Positions 44,402 to 58,029 of a stretch of 64,000 nucleotides of DNA are shown piece by piece (within the stretch, counting starts at the first letter, position 1; each line of letters begins with the position of its first letter). Below the pieces are notes generated by a model. It was not told the origin of the DNA and made no database searches. It worked only from the letters and a program-made list of their open reading frames with translations. The translations under genes were made by a program, and so were the position numbers. The stretch spans positions 55,979,169 through 56,043,168 of the forward strand of contig OX485806.1 of the NCBI GenBank assembly GCA_950295325.1, in the 5' to 3' direction. The stretch comes from Polytrichum commune. Taxonomy: Eukaryota > Streptophyta > Polytrichopsida > Polytrichales > Polytrichaceae.

Positions 44402-46600
44402 TTTCTAAATGGGCGTTTATGTCAAGATCCTCCTCGTTGAAGTTGTGGGCTCCGAGGGGTCTGCTATCTTGCTGGGTTGAGTGTTGGCCTGGCTGTTGTG
44501 TCTAGTTGCATTCTTGAACTCGTGGTATTGGCCGTGTAATGATCGTGTAGATGGTTGATTCTCATGTAGTCTGTATTGAGACATGGTGCAGGTCTCTGGA
44601 GGTGGCTGTTTGTTGCGAGTTCATGAGTGATGCCAGTCATAGGGATTGTTGCCTTTTGAGGTCAGTTTCGGTCATGTCTCAGGTGCCCCTGGTTTACCTC
44701 TCCGACTCAAGTTTGTGCTTTGGGTATTGTTTGTATTTGTAGGGTCTGTGGTGGACTGTCCAGTGCGATGGCAATGGGGCTGACTGGTGGGGAGTCTAGG
44801 TGAGTGTGACTTTGAATTTTGCAATCAAAGCTTGCTGCAATTACAGGTCGTGGAGTTTCTGTATGGAGGTAGTGAGATGGGTGAGGGTGAATGTGGGTGC
44901 AAGAGATTACGTATGGAGAGTGGTTGTGTGAAGGTGAAGTCGAAGCTGTCTTGGAGTTTCTGTGTTGGTGGGGGGGGGAGGAGTGAGTGAGGAGGTGCAT
45001 GCATGTGAAAGATGATATATCGGAGATGATGAGCGAGGATGATCGGGGATACTTGGTGATGGTGGAGTTGCTTTCTCCAGTGTTAGTGCTGATGTTGTCT
45101 CCATTGCTCCAGTTGCTCCTTTGCACTTTTGGTCAACTTGGTGGGTAGTGTTGGGGTGAGTTGGGCTTATGATGTGCAGCTTTCATTTGTGATTGTGGAG
45201 GACCCAAAGTTGCTTCGGCCTCTGCTACTATGTCAAAGAATTGGGTTTTTGTGTTGTTGCTGGAGGGTCAGGTTGGGCCTTGAGAGTTGCGTTGTGTGAG
45301 GTGTAGATTCTCGGGTAGTGTAGGCAGCATTGGGGGTGTCTCCTAGTAATGGTGTCGTCCTATCTTCAAGAGCTCATGTCGCTCTGCTTCGCCATGGGTC
45401 AGTGTCTTAGGCAGCATTGCTGTGAGTTGAGTTCTACGAGTGGGGAAAATGCTGACTGGTGGAATTTTGGGGGCTTTGAAGCTGCAATAGGGGTAATTGA
45501 TGTTGCCAATTGTGGATTCTGATGTCTCTGCTAGATGAGTGGAAGGTGAGTAGAGGTGCTTGTTGGTGTGAGAGATGTTGTATGCAGTGTGGGAGGAGAC
45601 ATTATGTAGGGTGAGAGGTTAGGTTGAGTGGGTTGGTGCTTGCAGGTGTCCGTTTTTGAATTTGGTGGATGGACGCCCAGGCCAGGGTGGGCTCGGGAAT
45701 TCTTTGGTGTGAAGGGTTGATTGTATTATCGTTGATGACTAATTTCTAGTTTGTGTTGGGTTGTCCATATGATGTCTATGTGCTTGTTTGGTGGGCTTAT
45801 GCAGGAGGACGAAAATGAGAGGCTCCAACGTTTGAGTGTCATTGGGTATGACGGTCAGTGGGCAATTCGTCTGCGCCTTCGTGAGTGGAAATTGATACCA
45901 ATTATGGTTTGTGTTGTCTCGGATGTAAGGTGAGTCTTTGGTTGATTGTGTTGTTGTGTTGTTGTGTTGTTGCCAGATTTCTTTCTGGGTTGGGGTCGGG
46001 CGTATGCGGGGAGCATAAGTGGCAATTTTGATTTTGGTTATCCTGTGTGGGGCGGGGAGGAGATACTTTGTGGGCGGTTCCCTACATGAGCTTCTGTGTG
46101 AATGATTCGAGTGGGCAGGTGCATTGCCAAGGAGGTTATGTGCTTACCCTGGGGGAAGTTGCCTTTTGTGATGCTTTGTGGATTGTCTTCGTGGAGTACG
46201 ATGACACTTGGTTGATAAAGGCAATACTTAGGTTTAGGGTTTGAGTTTGAAACATACCTTTGTGTGCTTGCGTTTGAGGGTGCAGGGAGCGAGCTCGCGG
46301 TGGATTTGTGGCAGAAGGATGCAGGTGTGGGGCGCTTGATTCCTGCGGGTCGGAGCATGTGTGTCCGTCGGGAGAGGAGCTGCCTGCATTCCGGAGATAA
46401 ACTCGGTGGACCTGTTGCCTGTCATTAGCTTGGGGTTGTGTATGGTAGGGTTGGGTAGTTATGGTGGAAGGGAGTGTAGAGAAACACTCCGGAGTCACTA
46501 CTGGATGCAATGGGTGATTATGCAATGGGTCCTGTACTCAGGTGCACCTGGAACCAGTTCAGTGTCCAAGAAGATTGGGCATAATTGGTTGAGATCCTAG
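44402..46600. other. GT-rich spacer upstream of LINE ORF1
   Basis: Minus-strand open frames are Ser/Thr/Pro/His-rich and match nothing I know. This may be the LINE 5' region. The G+T bias on the plus strand continues from the LINE body up to about 46,600, supporting common origin. Confidence 0.35.
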
Positions 46601-46714
46601 TGTTTCCAAGTCCAACTAGTTAAATGTTGACATCTTTCAGTCTTTCTTTCTTAATTTGAGGTATATTCTTTAAATTCCTCTAAATTGATCGGGGATTTTC
46701 CTGAAATCTTGAAC

Positions 46715-47005
46715 TGTAACCCAACATTATTTGTCATTCTTTGTAAACATTTGGAGGATTATAAATTTACAGTGTTGTTGCAATTACTGTCACTTACCAA
46801 GTGAGTTTTCATCCAAATTGAAATCATCCATGACAATATTTCATCACAAGTTGCTGACAAGAGAAGGTAGGAGTAGGAGAGGGTTTAGGGGTTTAGGGGT
46901 CATCCATCATACATGACAGTAGTTGTTCACTTATTCATAAGAAGTGTCATCCAAAAAGTTACCATAGTAACATCAAATATCATATGATATTTAATGTCGT
47001 TTCTT
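46715..47005 (+). repeat. Dispersed ~270-bp repeat, copy in 3' flank of SMU1
   Basis: It runs from TAACCCAACATTATTTGTCATTC through CCATGACAATATTTCATCAC and GTTGCTGACAAGAGAAGG to TTCATAAGAAGTGTCATCC. The same order and orientation recur at about 51,053-51,325 inside an SMU1 intron. No coding capacity or clear ends; possibly a SINE or MITE remnant. Confidence 0.8.
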
Positions 47006-47890
47006 ACGATATTTAATGTAATTTTTCTTAGATTTGCCTAAGTCTTGTGGCTGTGAGCTGCCAATCAATTTGTATTGTGGGTATTCTAGAATGGAAAGTC
47101 AGGTGGACAACATTTTATGACCGCTTTAGACACATGACACAATCAATATTGGCATAAACTTTGTTTTCATTGACAAATGATCCACATACAATCTGCAAGT
47201 GATGTCATAGAATTATTCAAGAGTACTCCCTATAATAACACCAGATTGGGCAGCAAAGAATCTCAATTCCCCAGCCTAGATCAACACTTTCCTTGACTTT
47301 GATTTCAACAATTTTAAATTCTTTGGTCCTGATTCGCAACTGCTAACCTACTCAAAATTCTAGTGCTCAAAATCCATCAGCTGGATGATTCCACAGGGCT
47401 GGAGATGTCCATGTTAGCCACATCTATCTTAGTGGTGCATGATAATATGTTGCCAGATCCATGTCATGCAGTGGAAAAATGGACATAACCAGGGATTTTG
47501 GCTATTCCTATTCCATCTTTCTCCCAAGTTTCTAAGAATATTAGATCTATAGTGGAATGACATGGCCCTCAACCTTGTAGAGCACTTGTATGTCCCAGAA
47601 TTCAACTTTGTCAAATCATGTATAAATTGCTGCATGTCCAGAAAATTTTCCAAGTTCAAGTATCCAAACATTTGGATATTTCAAATGAAGTGCCTGAGTC
47701 ACCCATCAAGAAACTGTACATTAAGCGAAAACCTCCCACAACTCGGATGACAGTTCAAGAACTGCTTAAACAAACTCATCTTTGAAACAAGGTGCTTGAA
47801 GTATTCTTCACACAATTCCTCAACAAAATGTTGGTGGAGAAAAAGAAAGCTCAGAAACTTAAAACGATTTGAAATGTACAGGAAGGTTTT
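47006..47890. other. 3' flank and probable 3' UTR of SMU1
   Basis: AT-rich sequence downstream of the SMU1 stop codon on the minus strand. No other gene is seen. The poly(A) site could not be placed with confidence. Confidence 0.4.
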
Positions 47891-50800
47891 CTAAGGTTTC
47901 CAAAGCTTCATTGTGCTATCATCACTGTAAGTCACTAGAAGATTGCGGTGAGGATGATGTGTCACTCCAATGATGTCCTTATCATGTGCCTGTTGTTCAT
48001 CATCCAATACAAACCAGTGTCAATCCAAGCCTTGTTAGCCTAAACATTGACAAGTCATACCCCAAAATTTTAAAGCATCTCTGTAATAACTGCTTGTAGA
48101 GCCGCAACAAATTTGTGAGGTACCCAACACCTGCATATGCAACTCTAATTTGTGTGGAAAATTAGAGACAAGAACCTCCATAAAAAGAAGTCACCAGAGT
48201 AAAACATATGGAAAAAGACAAGCAGGCAACAAAATCCAGGGTCACTAATTTACCGTCATCAGATGCTCAAGCTTGCCAGACTGGTGACTGAAGCAATAAA
48301 TGTTCCTGTATCAACCCAACGGAAGGGTTCAATACACTTTTCTGAAGGTCACTCGATAAAGTTATGCTCCATAGGCATTTTCTATGTTCTCTAGGTTAAT
48401 TTTAGCAAATACTTAAATTAGCAGTGAAAATGACTAAGATAATGTTATGCTTAGTGTGTCCAGGTGATACTCAAAACAGACGCACCTCCATGTTCAAACA
48501 CAATCTCATTATTAGCACAAACTAGACCTATTCAGACAATATACTATATAACACATGGTTCCACAATAAAGAGCACAAACCTATATTTGCCCATATCAAG
48601 GCATGATTAAGAGCTGAGCTTACCGGTCTTCGCCAACACAGTATATCCAATCTCCTTTAGGAGAGACACATGCACCTACAAAGTCACCACCTTCTCGTTT
48701 TCCAGATGACAGACTTTTCACAACCTGCTCAATATTGAAGTTGTTAGACAAAAGGCCTCTAGCTTTGCAATTGTCAGACGCTTACTACAGCACAACATAT
48801 GAGATTAACAGCACTAAGCTGATACAAGTCTGTAGGAACATCTCTTCCACATTCTCCTCCACTCAAGTATGTTGCTTCAAAGTTATCATCTCACCAGCAG
48901 AACAAGGGAAGGGCATCCTGAACCATCCAGTGTAAGACAAGAATGGATAACAGGTGAAAAATTGAGGATGGATTGAGAAGCAAACCTGGCCCTGTAGGGT
49001 CATCACATAAATAGAAGAAGCTCGATTGCATACAACAATATGCTCTGGGTTCTTAGGCATAAGATGAACAGAATTTACTGTTGCATCACCGCCCTGGCAA
49101 ACAAAGGAATGTCACATGTTAAAATAAACTGGCAGTTCAAGCCACACAGTCACTACCCTATGGTACAATCAAAGAATCTCTGCAGCTTGCATGCACAAAT
49201 AAGGTTTCATATTACAACCACTTTTTCCTGCATAGTAAAGAGCACTTGAGCACAAGGCTATCACAAAAGTCAATATAAGCAATTTGAAATCTACTGCGAA
49301 GTGCTATAATAGCATCTTGCCCCAACTATTATTCCCAAGCCTAGGAAGTCAATGTGAGAATTGCTCACTCGAAGTGGAGGTGGAGGTTTAAACGTTTGCA
49401 CACAGTCCGTGGTCTTGACATCCCAGACCTGCCACAAACATAGGTCACATGGATGAGTAGATGGACACAGCAAGTATATTGAAAAGTAAGGATCTTGCAG
49501 TATTACCATATAGTGAAGACATTTCTAACTAAAATGCTGAAACAACTAGAGTAACTGATTCAAAACAGGACCTTTCAATCTGTTTAGTGTGGGTTGGAAA
49601 CAATTGGAATGAAAATAGTCTGGAAATTAGACCATGCTAATATTCTACAGCTTGGAAATTAGAGTCTATAAAAGATTTCATTTGAGAGCTCCTCAATATT
49701 AGCATGGTCAAATTGAGTTGAGTTGCACGCATTCATTATTCCCTACATATTCCATAATGACAAAACAAATGAGAATTACCTCTTCCAAACTGCATTAAAA
49801 TCTATAGTAACAAGTACATTAGCATAGACTACATTATATGCTCAAAAAAAGTGTAACATGACTGGTCTTCTTTGAAGTAAGACTATTTTGTCACATGAAG
49901 AGCAAGAAGACGCTATTGAATGCTAGGCTATGGTGGTACTCACTTTTACAGAGCCGTCACTAGAAGCTGTAATAACCCGACCTCCATCACTTGTAAAAAT
50001 GGCATCATTTACGTACGAAGTGTGGCCTCGAAATTCCTTCAAGGTTTTCCCAGACTTCAATCCATGTATCCTGTCAGACAACAATGGTCATGAAATGATT
50101 ACCAAGTGGAAATAGAAAGTTATCAAAATTATCCCTCCAAATGACCACAAACTCGGCTGCTCACCATAAAGATTAATAGTCAAATGTAGGCAACAAAACG
50201 TAACATAAGCACCATGCAACTTGTGGCAGAGACCGCATAGTTTACCGTGCTGTGCCATCAAAAGAGGTACTGAGGACTTGGGTGCTATCTCTTGAGAAAG
50301 ATACACTGGTTATGCCTTGTCCATGTGCTCGCTCAAAACGACGTAAGCATTGTCCTGTCCGTATCCTCCAAACCTGCCAAAATACACCCACAAACATTAG
50401 GAATTGGACAGGAAATCACTGCATCAGCCTTGGATCAACAGAATCGCTAAAAACAGATCTTCTAAAAATGCAAGATGCAGTCGAAGAATGTGTAACAGAA
50501 GTGTTAATTAAAGTCCTCATAATTATGACAGACCAACTGTTTGCTGTGAAGAATATGAGGAACTGCGGAAACCTTAATTTTTCCATCCTGAGATCCAGAA
50601 GCAAGCATCTCCGAATCACGACTGAAGTCGATGGATAAAACTGCATCATCGTGCATCATGAATGCATCCTGCACCACCAAAGCATATAGGACAGATCATC
50701 ATGCCCCTTACACTCTGTGAATACAACTGTCTTCAAATAGACTTGATGTCAATACCAATTACTCTTAAAGTGGATATGAATGGAAGTGCAACACAAACAC

Positions 50801-53800
50801 TAATACATTGACACTTACAGCTGCTTGATATAGAAGGTCCTTCTTGAGCTTCCCACTCAGGTAGTCCCACACCTGCAATAAATATCAGAATCATAAGATA
50901 AGTAACAACATAAGCAATGCATGCATGCTTGCAATAGTAGGAATTCAGCATGTATTGATCAAGATGGAATGCTACACTAAATATGATGAGTGTCACCAAT
51001 TCTAATTGTCTTCCTCAATACTACCACAGTATAGTGTCACCAACACTAATTGTTAACCCAACATTAATTGTCATTCCTTGTAAAAATTTGGAGGATTAAA
51101 GATTCCCAGTGTTGCAATTACTGTCACTTACCAAGTGATTTTTCATCCAAAATTCAATCATCCATGACAATATTTCATCACAAGTTGCTGACAAGAGAAG
51201 GTAGAATTTTGGCCAATGGATGAACTCATCCATCATCCATGACAATATTTGGTCACTTATTCATAAGAAGTGTCATCCGAAAAGTTAGCCTAGTGACATT
51301 AAATACCATATGACATTAAATAACATATTTAGTGTACTATGGAGCTTAGTGTGCCTATAACACAAATATGCAGGAAGCTTTCTGATAAAACAATGGCACA
51401 ATGCTCTTCGGGGCCTTATGCAGCATACCAATGCCTGCATGAAACTACACTGAATGTGGTAAATACAGTGGGTCACAATATATGCCAGGAAACCAACACT
51501 GAAACATCGGGAATAAGGTTTTAGGGATTGTGGATGCACTCTGTATTGCAACCACAGCATACAGCATTGGAGGCCTACATTGTAAATCACAATATTTCAA
51601 CTGGATGGAAAATAGTCTGCATTTAAAAATCTTCCAACATTTCCTAAGTTTCCTTGTTAGATGTTATTTTCTTAAAATAACATCCTGTTAACTTCAGGGG
51701 TATGTGGAGAGATTGATATAAAAACAATTCCCTTGAGTATTTCACACTGTTCTAATGCGTGATGCTGTATACTGTGGGCCACACTGTAATGCATTGAAGG
51801 GTAAGTCACTATCTGTATGCCTACAGTAATTACCATAAATAGTGTAGTTACTTGCAATGACCTTTCAAAGCTCGAACTCGATTTCAAACCATGAACATCC
51901 CAGCATTAACTTATTTCCAAGAATATTCAGACATGTTCCAGCCTTAACTCAATTCTCAATACTCATCCAGGCAATGAAGTTCTTTCATAAGTAATTTGTC
52001 AGTACAATGGCAAGTGTTGCTCACTCAATTCTCTTGTGTACAAACCTCAATAAAACCATCAACAGAAGAGGAGACAAGAAATTGGCCATCAGGTGAAAAT
52101 CTCGCACATTCCGGATGACTTTGTTTTCCAAACTGCAAACAAATCAATACATATATTGTTAGCTCTCAGATGAATATAAAACCTTCAATGCCTCAAGAGA
52201 TGGACAACCAGACTATTAAGTGAAAATAACAACACAGGAAGTATGAAATTGAAATGATAATATCAAGAATGCATGATTTTCTTCTAAGATCTATGACCTG
52301 TAACTCAAGTACAAAAGCAGGCTCAGACATTTCCAGAGATGGACAAACAGCCCATGACATAAGGTCCTGATGCACATAAAAGACGGTACAAAATACCGTT
52401 AAGGTCCAATTGATGAAATACTGATTGCTAGTGTACCTTGATTATATGATCAAGAACTGTTGGGTAAATTTCTTCCTCATCAGCTTTAACAGCTGCCGCA
52501 CCCTTAAAAAGATCAAACTGTGTGCCTGGGGGTAAAAGTCCTGCAAACAACAAAAATGCAATTGACTAAATTGTACCACCAACTTAGGTGAAATATGCAA
52601 CAACCAAATCAATATAAGTCCATGGGCCCTCCAGACAAACAGAATCAACTGACAGCAATACTAGGCACTATCATCACAGCTAAAGCTACAAATACCCTGA
52701 TGCTGTTGCCACTTCAATGCTTGACCAATCAAAGCCATCAGCCTCGAGGGTGGGACAACAGTGACTTCAACAGAAAGAGCTGCAGATGAACAGAACAACA
52801 TGTTAGACACTGTAATTCATCTTGCATCTTGGGAGAAAATTAGAACTATTAAATGTCATTATACCAACAAACTCAGAAGCTGATAAATCAATGACAATGA
52901 TCAATACAAGTCCAGGAATGATATTGTCAATCAAAAAACCTTGGGCAATCTGTGCTCTTCTCTTCTCCTTTGATGACTCTTGGTAAGCCTGCACAAGAGG
53001 CCACAACAGAAACTTGGATAGTCACAAAACATACAGTGATAGAAACCCAGCAAAAGCTCAATAATCATGGATGTCACTCTACAAAGGTTTCTGATATCAA
53101 TGACAATTTCAAGAAGATAAGGTACCTCGCGTGGGTCAAAGTAGGTGCGGACTAGAAGATGCTCAAGCCGGAGGTAGCGCTCAGGCTGTTCCTGCTTCAT
53201 GAAGCCCATAGCTTGTGTCTGCCTCAAGATGGCCCTCGCTGTATCCAACTCTCGGAGCTCAATCATTTCCAGGACAATCTGTGGAAACAATGCCAATATC
53301 CAACCACGAAGTTGTATAAGGAAGGAGATAACTACACTAAGGATTTCTGAAACATCAAATACATACAAGCCCCAGTAGAGTAAGTGATGTGTGCTTCTAA
53401 AGTACTTATACGTCCAGTTGGTCGGAACAAGGTACCTGCTCATACAAGTCTTCCAACTTCTTGCGAGGCAGTTTGAGCTGGGCCACCTGTGGTAACACTG
53501 CATCCCAGCGGCCATTATTTATGTCAGCGTTAAATGTCTCAAGGCTGTCCACAGTGTTCAGAGACACCTGACACTCATTTTGTAGGGTCTGGAATGTCTG
53601 CTGTAGTGAATTCTCCTTGCAGAATTGCAACACTATCTTGATGACACTGCAGACATCACACAAATCCTCAAGTCAGCACTGTATTTACATTCATTATTTT
53701 GCACTGTTGAAGCAGCTCTCCACGAGTCACTTTTCCATTGCACATCAGTTCTCCTAGAGTTCTACTCTCATAATTATGTCCATCCCTGACCCTGACTGCC

Positions 53801-55100
53801 CTGGCCTCCATTTCTGTAAACCGAGGACTCTGTGTGTGCTACTTTCCACCTCAAAATAGGTGTTCTGGCATGTTAAAAAATGCTCGTTGTGCTTCTATTC
53901 TGGAGCAAGAACCATTGATTGAAGTCTTTAGATAAGGATAGTGCGTTTCTTTCACAAGGATGGATAGTGACTAAGAGCGTCCCACTTTCCACACACAGGA
54001 CACCTAATGATGGTTACCGAAAGTGAGCACTGTTTTGTCCTCAACAAGTGGATTCTCCAGCCCCTTTTGTAGTCTGCTAAGGTTATGCATATCCAGCTGG
54101 ATAAATCATGAATCTTTAGTGCAGTCTCACTCATCTATGATTATCTTACTTCCTGAAAGCATAATAGTTGCCACCAGGAACTCATGGTGTTAAATTGAGG
54201 ATCAAAATCGATGTGTCCAGTAATAACCACTGGCTCACTCAACACAAACTCGGAACACTTAAATCTGAAGGAATATACAGGAAGCGATGTAATGACCCAT
54301 TTAGCGAGAACTGAGGCTAAACCCTAGAAATGATTATTTTTTAAATGACAGGGTTGCAAAAGTTATCCTTCAAGTAAGAACCTCGAAGATCACATAGGGA
54401 GGCTGTCTAGCACTTTCCATTTCAAGACAATGTGAACGGCATTTCTTCGAGCAGTTCTGATGCTCAACACTGTCATTTTGACCTCAACCCTGACACGACC
54501 AGGAAATGAAAAGCTCGCTCGCAGGGCCTTTCACTATACCACTCGAGGCACCTGAAAGATGTTGCAGAGGATTACTAAAGTCTACACGATTCGATTCTGA
54601 AAAACAAAAAACCAAAACAAAAACAAAACTATCTCACTTCAACCAAACCCTACCTTAGCCTTGCCCCAACAAAACCTACTCTCTCTTGGTGGCCACCCTT
54701 GAACCATTTGTGTGCACACTCACACCTATTTACTGTTTACAAATGCCAAGGAACGCTACCATCGAAAGCTACAGTAATTTGTCCGATTTTTGATACGTGG
54801 GGCTAACTTAAATTCTCTTGCGAATTATAAGCATCAAACTAAAAGCAATCTGGAAATAAATTGCCTCAAGAAGCTAGAGAGAAAGAGAAATAGATGGCGA
54901 TAGAGGAAAAGTGCAATATTCCCTTGCAAACGGTCGAAATAAAAAGAATTGACTTCGGGGGAGAGAACGCCACATCATTGAATAAAACGCAAGAAGCTTC
55001 AAAATAGAAGAAAATAATGAAGGCATGAGTGATACAGGAGTTGTGGAGGGAAGGGAAGAGGAGGTTCGTACTCGCGCGCCTCGATTTCGAGAGTGGACAT
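47891..55100 (-). CDS. SMU1: SMU1 spliceosome-associated WD40 protein, 16 exons, 513 aa
   Basis: Minus-strand exons: 55,100-55,072; 53,646-53,436; 53,278-53,126; 52,988-52,940; 52,779-52,696; 52,540-52,437; 52,132-52,046; 50,872-50,819; 50,668-50,573; 50,373-50,246; 50,070-49,944; 49,428-49,369; 49,093-48,986; 48,724-48,624; 48,305-48,254; 47,989-47,891 (TAG). All 15 introns are GT-AG, phases agree, and the 1,542-bp coding sequence gives 513 residues, about the length known for SMU1 in animals and plants. The start was fixed by a 29-bp first exon encoding MSTLEIEAR plus GA, which splices to give D-V-I-K. Residues about 6-38 are a LisH domain and about 40-92 a CTLH domain ([19 protein letters not shown]). 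Residues about 211-513 are WD40 repeats ([37 protein letters not shown]) ending TMKLWKP. SMU1 works with RED in spliceosome activation and affects splice-site choice. No lesion is seen, so it is probably functional. Confidence 0.97.
51053..51325 (+). repeat. Dispersed ~270-bp repeat, copy inside SMU1 intron 7
   Basis: Same sequence order and orientation as the copy at 46,715-47,005, with small indels. It lies in the 1.17-kb intron between exons 52,132-52,046 and 50,872-50,819, and partly accounts for that intron's length. Confidence 0.8.
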
Positions 55101-55330
55101 GACAATTTGCCACGGCTGCTACCTCGCAATATGCAGCTTGAGCAGCGCAGTGAGTGTGGGACCGATCAGTGCAACTGCAATTTGTGCAAACATAGGTTAG
55201 CTCCCAGCGCAGCCTCCTGCATTCATGATCCCACAGGCAAGACTGGGGGAGTCGATGATGGTAATAAACTCCTTCGACACCAAGAAGCTCGTCGACGAGC
55301 TTCGACGGACATCGGATGATTCTCATCGTT
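55101..55330 (-). promoter_or_regulatory. SMU1 5' leader/promoter-proximal region with uORF and palindrome
   Basis: GC content rises just upstream of the SMU1 start. An ATG at 55,326 (minus) opens a frame that overlaps the SMU1 start codon in another frame and runs into intron 1, so if the leader extends this far it is an overlapping upstream ORF. The 20-bp palindrome GAAGCTCGTCGACGAGCTTC (55,284-55,303) lies within it. The transcription start is unknown. Confidence 0.4.
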
Positions 55331-58029
55331 CGTCCCAGGTATCGTCTTTACTAAGTGACTTAGGTTACCAAATATAGGTATTATTTGAGTCATTAGCGTA
55401 CGCATTATACGTAAGGGAGAGGTATTACTATTCTCTAGTGTGTACATCCAAACAAGTTCGTAAGAAATATGATAAAAAAAGGTAGATGTACAAAAGAGGG
55501 TTTTTAAATTTTGAGAAAATTTTGACAATAAATGTGTTATAGTTTCATCAATTATTGTAATATGATAATAATCCTTAATGACTAGCCTATCCATATTTGT
55601 TTGAATTTCATTTTAAATTCTAGGTGTTTACAAATTGGATGCTCTTGAAGTGTTCATGGGTTTCCTTGAGTTTTATCCTCCATATTGTCTAAATTATTGT
55701 GTTTTTGTCTTTGTTTGTTTGATGCAATCATCGAGTTACATGCTATGGATGAAAAATGTTCAATGATATTTTCATTGGAAAATGATAGTGATATTGTGGG
55801 TATTTTGTATGTAATAAGGGCATATATTTGTTAATATAATTACCATAATGAATCCAAACTTGGGGAAACAAATAAAGGGGAATAAATGTTATGTGTGATT
55901 TTGTTTGACCCCCTTTTGAATGTTGCTAGAAATTAATTCTCTTAAGTTAGGTTTTTTAAACCACAATTTGAGAATTTAGGGTCTTGTAGTTATGATTGAG
56001 GAATTTCAATATAGTTGTTTTACACATATTTCAAACGACCAATCGCAATATTCCAAAAAACCAAGACTTAAATGAAGATAATCAATGCAAATGAGATCCA
56101 AATTGTGGGAAAATCCCAAAAAGGATGGGTAAAGTTTTTTTACATGTAAAAAGATGTTTATAACAAAATTGTTATGCATGTCCACTTGCAACCGGTTTTT
56201 ACAGCCATTGAATCATATGTGGCCTTATCCAAATGACAATGTTTTCGTGGTGTTTGTAATATCACACACTCCAACATGCGCTATTTGTTTTTCCATCCTT
56301 GATTTACACAAATGTTTTTTGGTGCTAAACCATGAAGTGGATCTTTTGTCACCACTTCAATTGGGTTAGCGATTGCACAATATTGTGTATATTATCCCTT
56401 TGTGTCACCCTCTTTTCACCTTGTGTGATTTGGCACGTTGTATACAAGTGTCATCCTACCTTGCTATGGAGCATAATGTATCATTTCAATAAATATAATG
56501 ATAACTATCTATGGTTTGTACTACATAATGGACATTGCCTCTTTTGCATATAGATGTCATGTTAATTGGTGTTTTTAATGCCAATTGTAAAATGCCCTTA
56601 AAAATACATTTCAATGGTGTGTTTGTCTACGTTAGTGAAATTATTTGTTCTTCATTATCACGAGGCAACGTTTTTTTCATTACATGTCAACGGTTTACAT
56701 TTTTCAATGGCAACACTTCAAACATAAGGTTGCTCCATGCCGTTCATTCCATTGGATGATGGTTTTGTAGTTCACCATGTTGTTAACAAAAGACGCCAAC
56801 AAAACTCCATTGCATAACCTTGTATTTTAAAGGGTGAAAAAAAACCAAATTTGATTTTTTTCACCCTAATTAATTGAAAAAATGATTTAGTCCATGTAGT
56901 TCACTTCTTTTGACACCTCACCATTTTCATTAAAGTCACATGGTTATTTACCTTCATCAATATCAACACATAGTCAGTAATCAATGCTTAATCCCCATAC
57001 ACGCAATTTTAGTTGCATGTTTGTATTCGACCACCTCCTCACCCAATATTTACAATGAAGGATGTCCATAGTTTGGATTGCTCAAAAGGGTTTGCTACCA
57101 TGGGAATAATGAAAAGTTAATGATGAGCATTAAGCGGTAACTTGTGAATAATGTAGGAGAAAAATGTTTGAAATTACATGTGCAAGATCCTATAATGTGG
57201 CATTTTGTGTTATTAAAAATTTAATATCCATTATTTAGAAAAATGCAATTATCAAATTCCAAAAATAATTATCAATAGATTTGAATAATTTAATATCCAA
57301 CCTTACAAAACACATGGATAAACAATGAACACATGAATTAAAACTATTGATAATTCCTATGTTTTACAACCTAAAAAAACCAATTTATTACCACATCTAG
57401 GTATTACTTGATTTGTACCTTCCTCGAGGTATTATTGCTTCCTATTACCTCTCTCATTCCATGTATTCCACTTCCCAAGTACCAAACATTGTTATTGATA
57501 CTAGGTTTTTCTGTTAGTAATATTGAAGGCGGAGCATTAGATAGCTCATAATCAATAAAAATGTAATGGAAGAGGCATGAAAAAAAATATTAGAATAAAG
57601 CCACAATGATGATCCAAAAAAAAAATTTATCCCATATTATTTTTATCAACCAAAAATAAAAATAAAAACAATAAAAAACAAATCAAAGATAGCATGAGAC
57701 CATCTCACTCCAAACATAGTTAATGTGTTTTTCTGCTTGTGTAATATGTTTGTGCAATCTCATGTCTAGTCTTATTGACTTCTAATATGTTATAGGTCCA
57801 TGTATGCAAGTAAAGTGCTTTAGAAATTTGATTGCTTTGAGGTTGTAGAATGGATCTTGAGGGGTTGGCCCTTTGGAGCTTTGGAAGGTTGTAGTGTCCA
57901 AGCGTGCATTTGGATGTTGCCAGTGTTTATTTGCTTTTTGCTTTTGCTTGAATGTATGTTTGATGCAAGAGTCTCCCCAGAGACCGAAGTTTTTTTTTTT
58001 TCTCTTTCTCTTCTCTTTGATGCAAGAGC
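55331..58029. other. AT-rich intergenic region
   Basis: Short open frames on both strands (for example 56,154-56,759 plus) have no recognisable domains and no supporting splice structure. I see no gene, RNA gene or defined repeat. Confidence 0.4.

Noticed and set aside
52193-52375. Extra SMU1 exon between exons 6 and 7
   Set aside because: The frame fits the intron only, exon 6 joins exon 7 in phase, and the family protein has no insertion there.
54874-55326. A 150-codon minus-strand gene upstream of SMU1
   Set aside because: It overlaps SMU1 exon 1 in another frame and ends inside intron 1; at best an upstream ORF.
56154-56759. Overlapping small plus-strand frames in AT-rich DNA after SMU1
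   Set aside because: No domain, no splice pattern and composition like the surrounding intergenic sequence.
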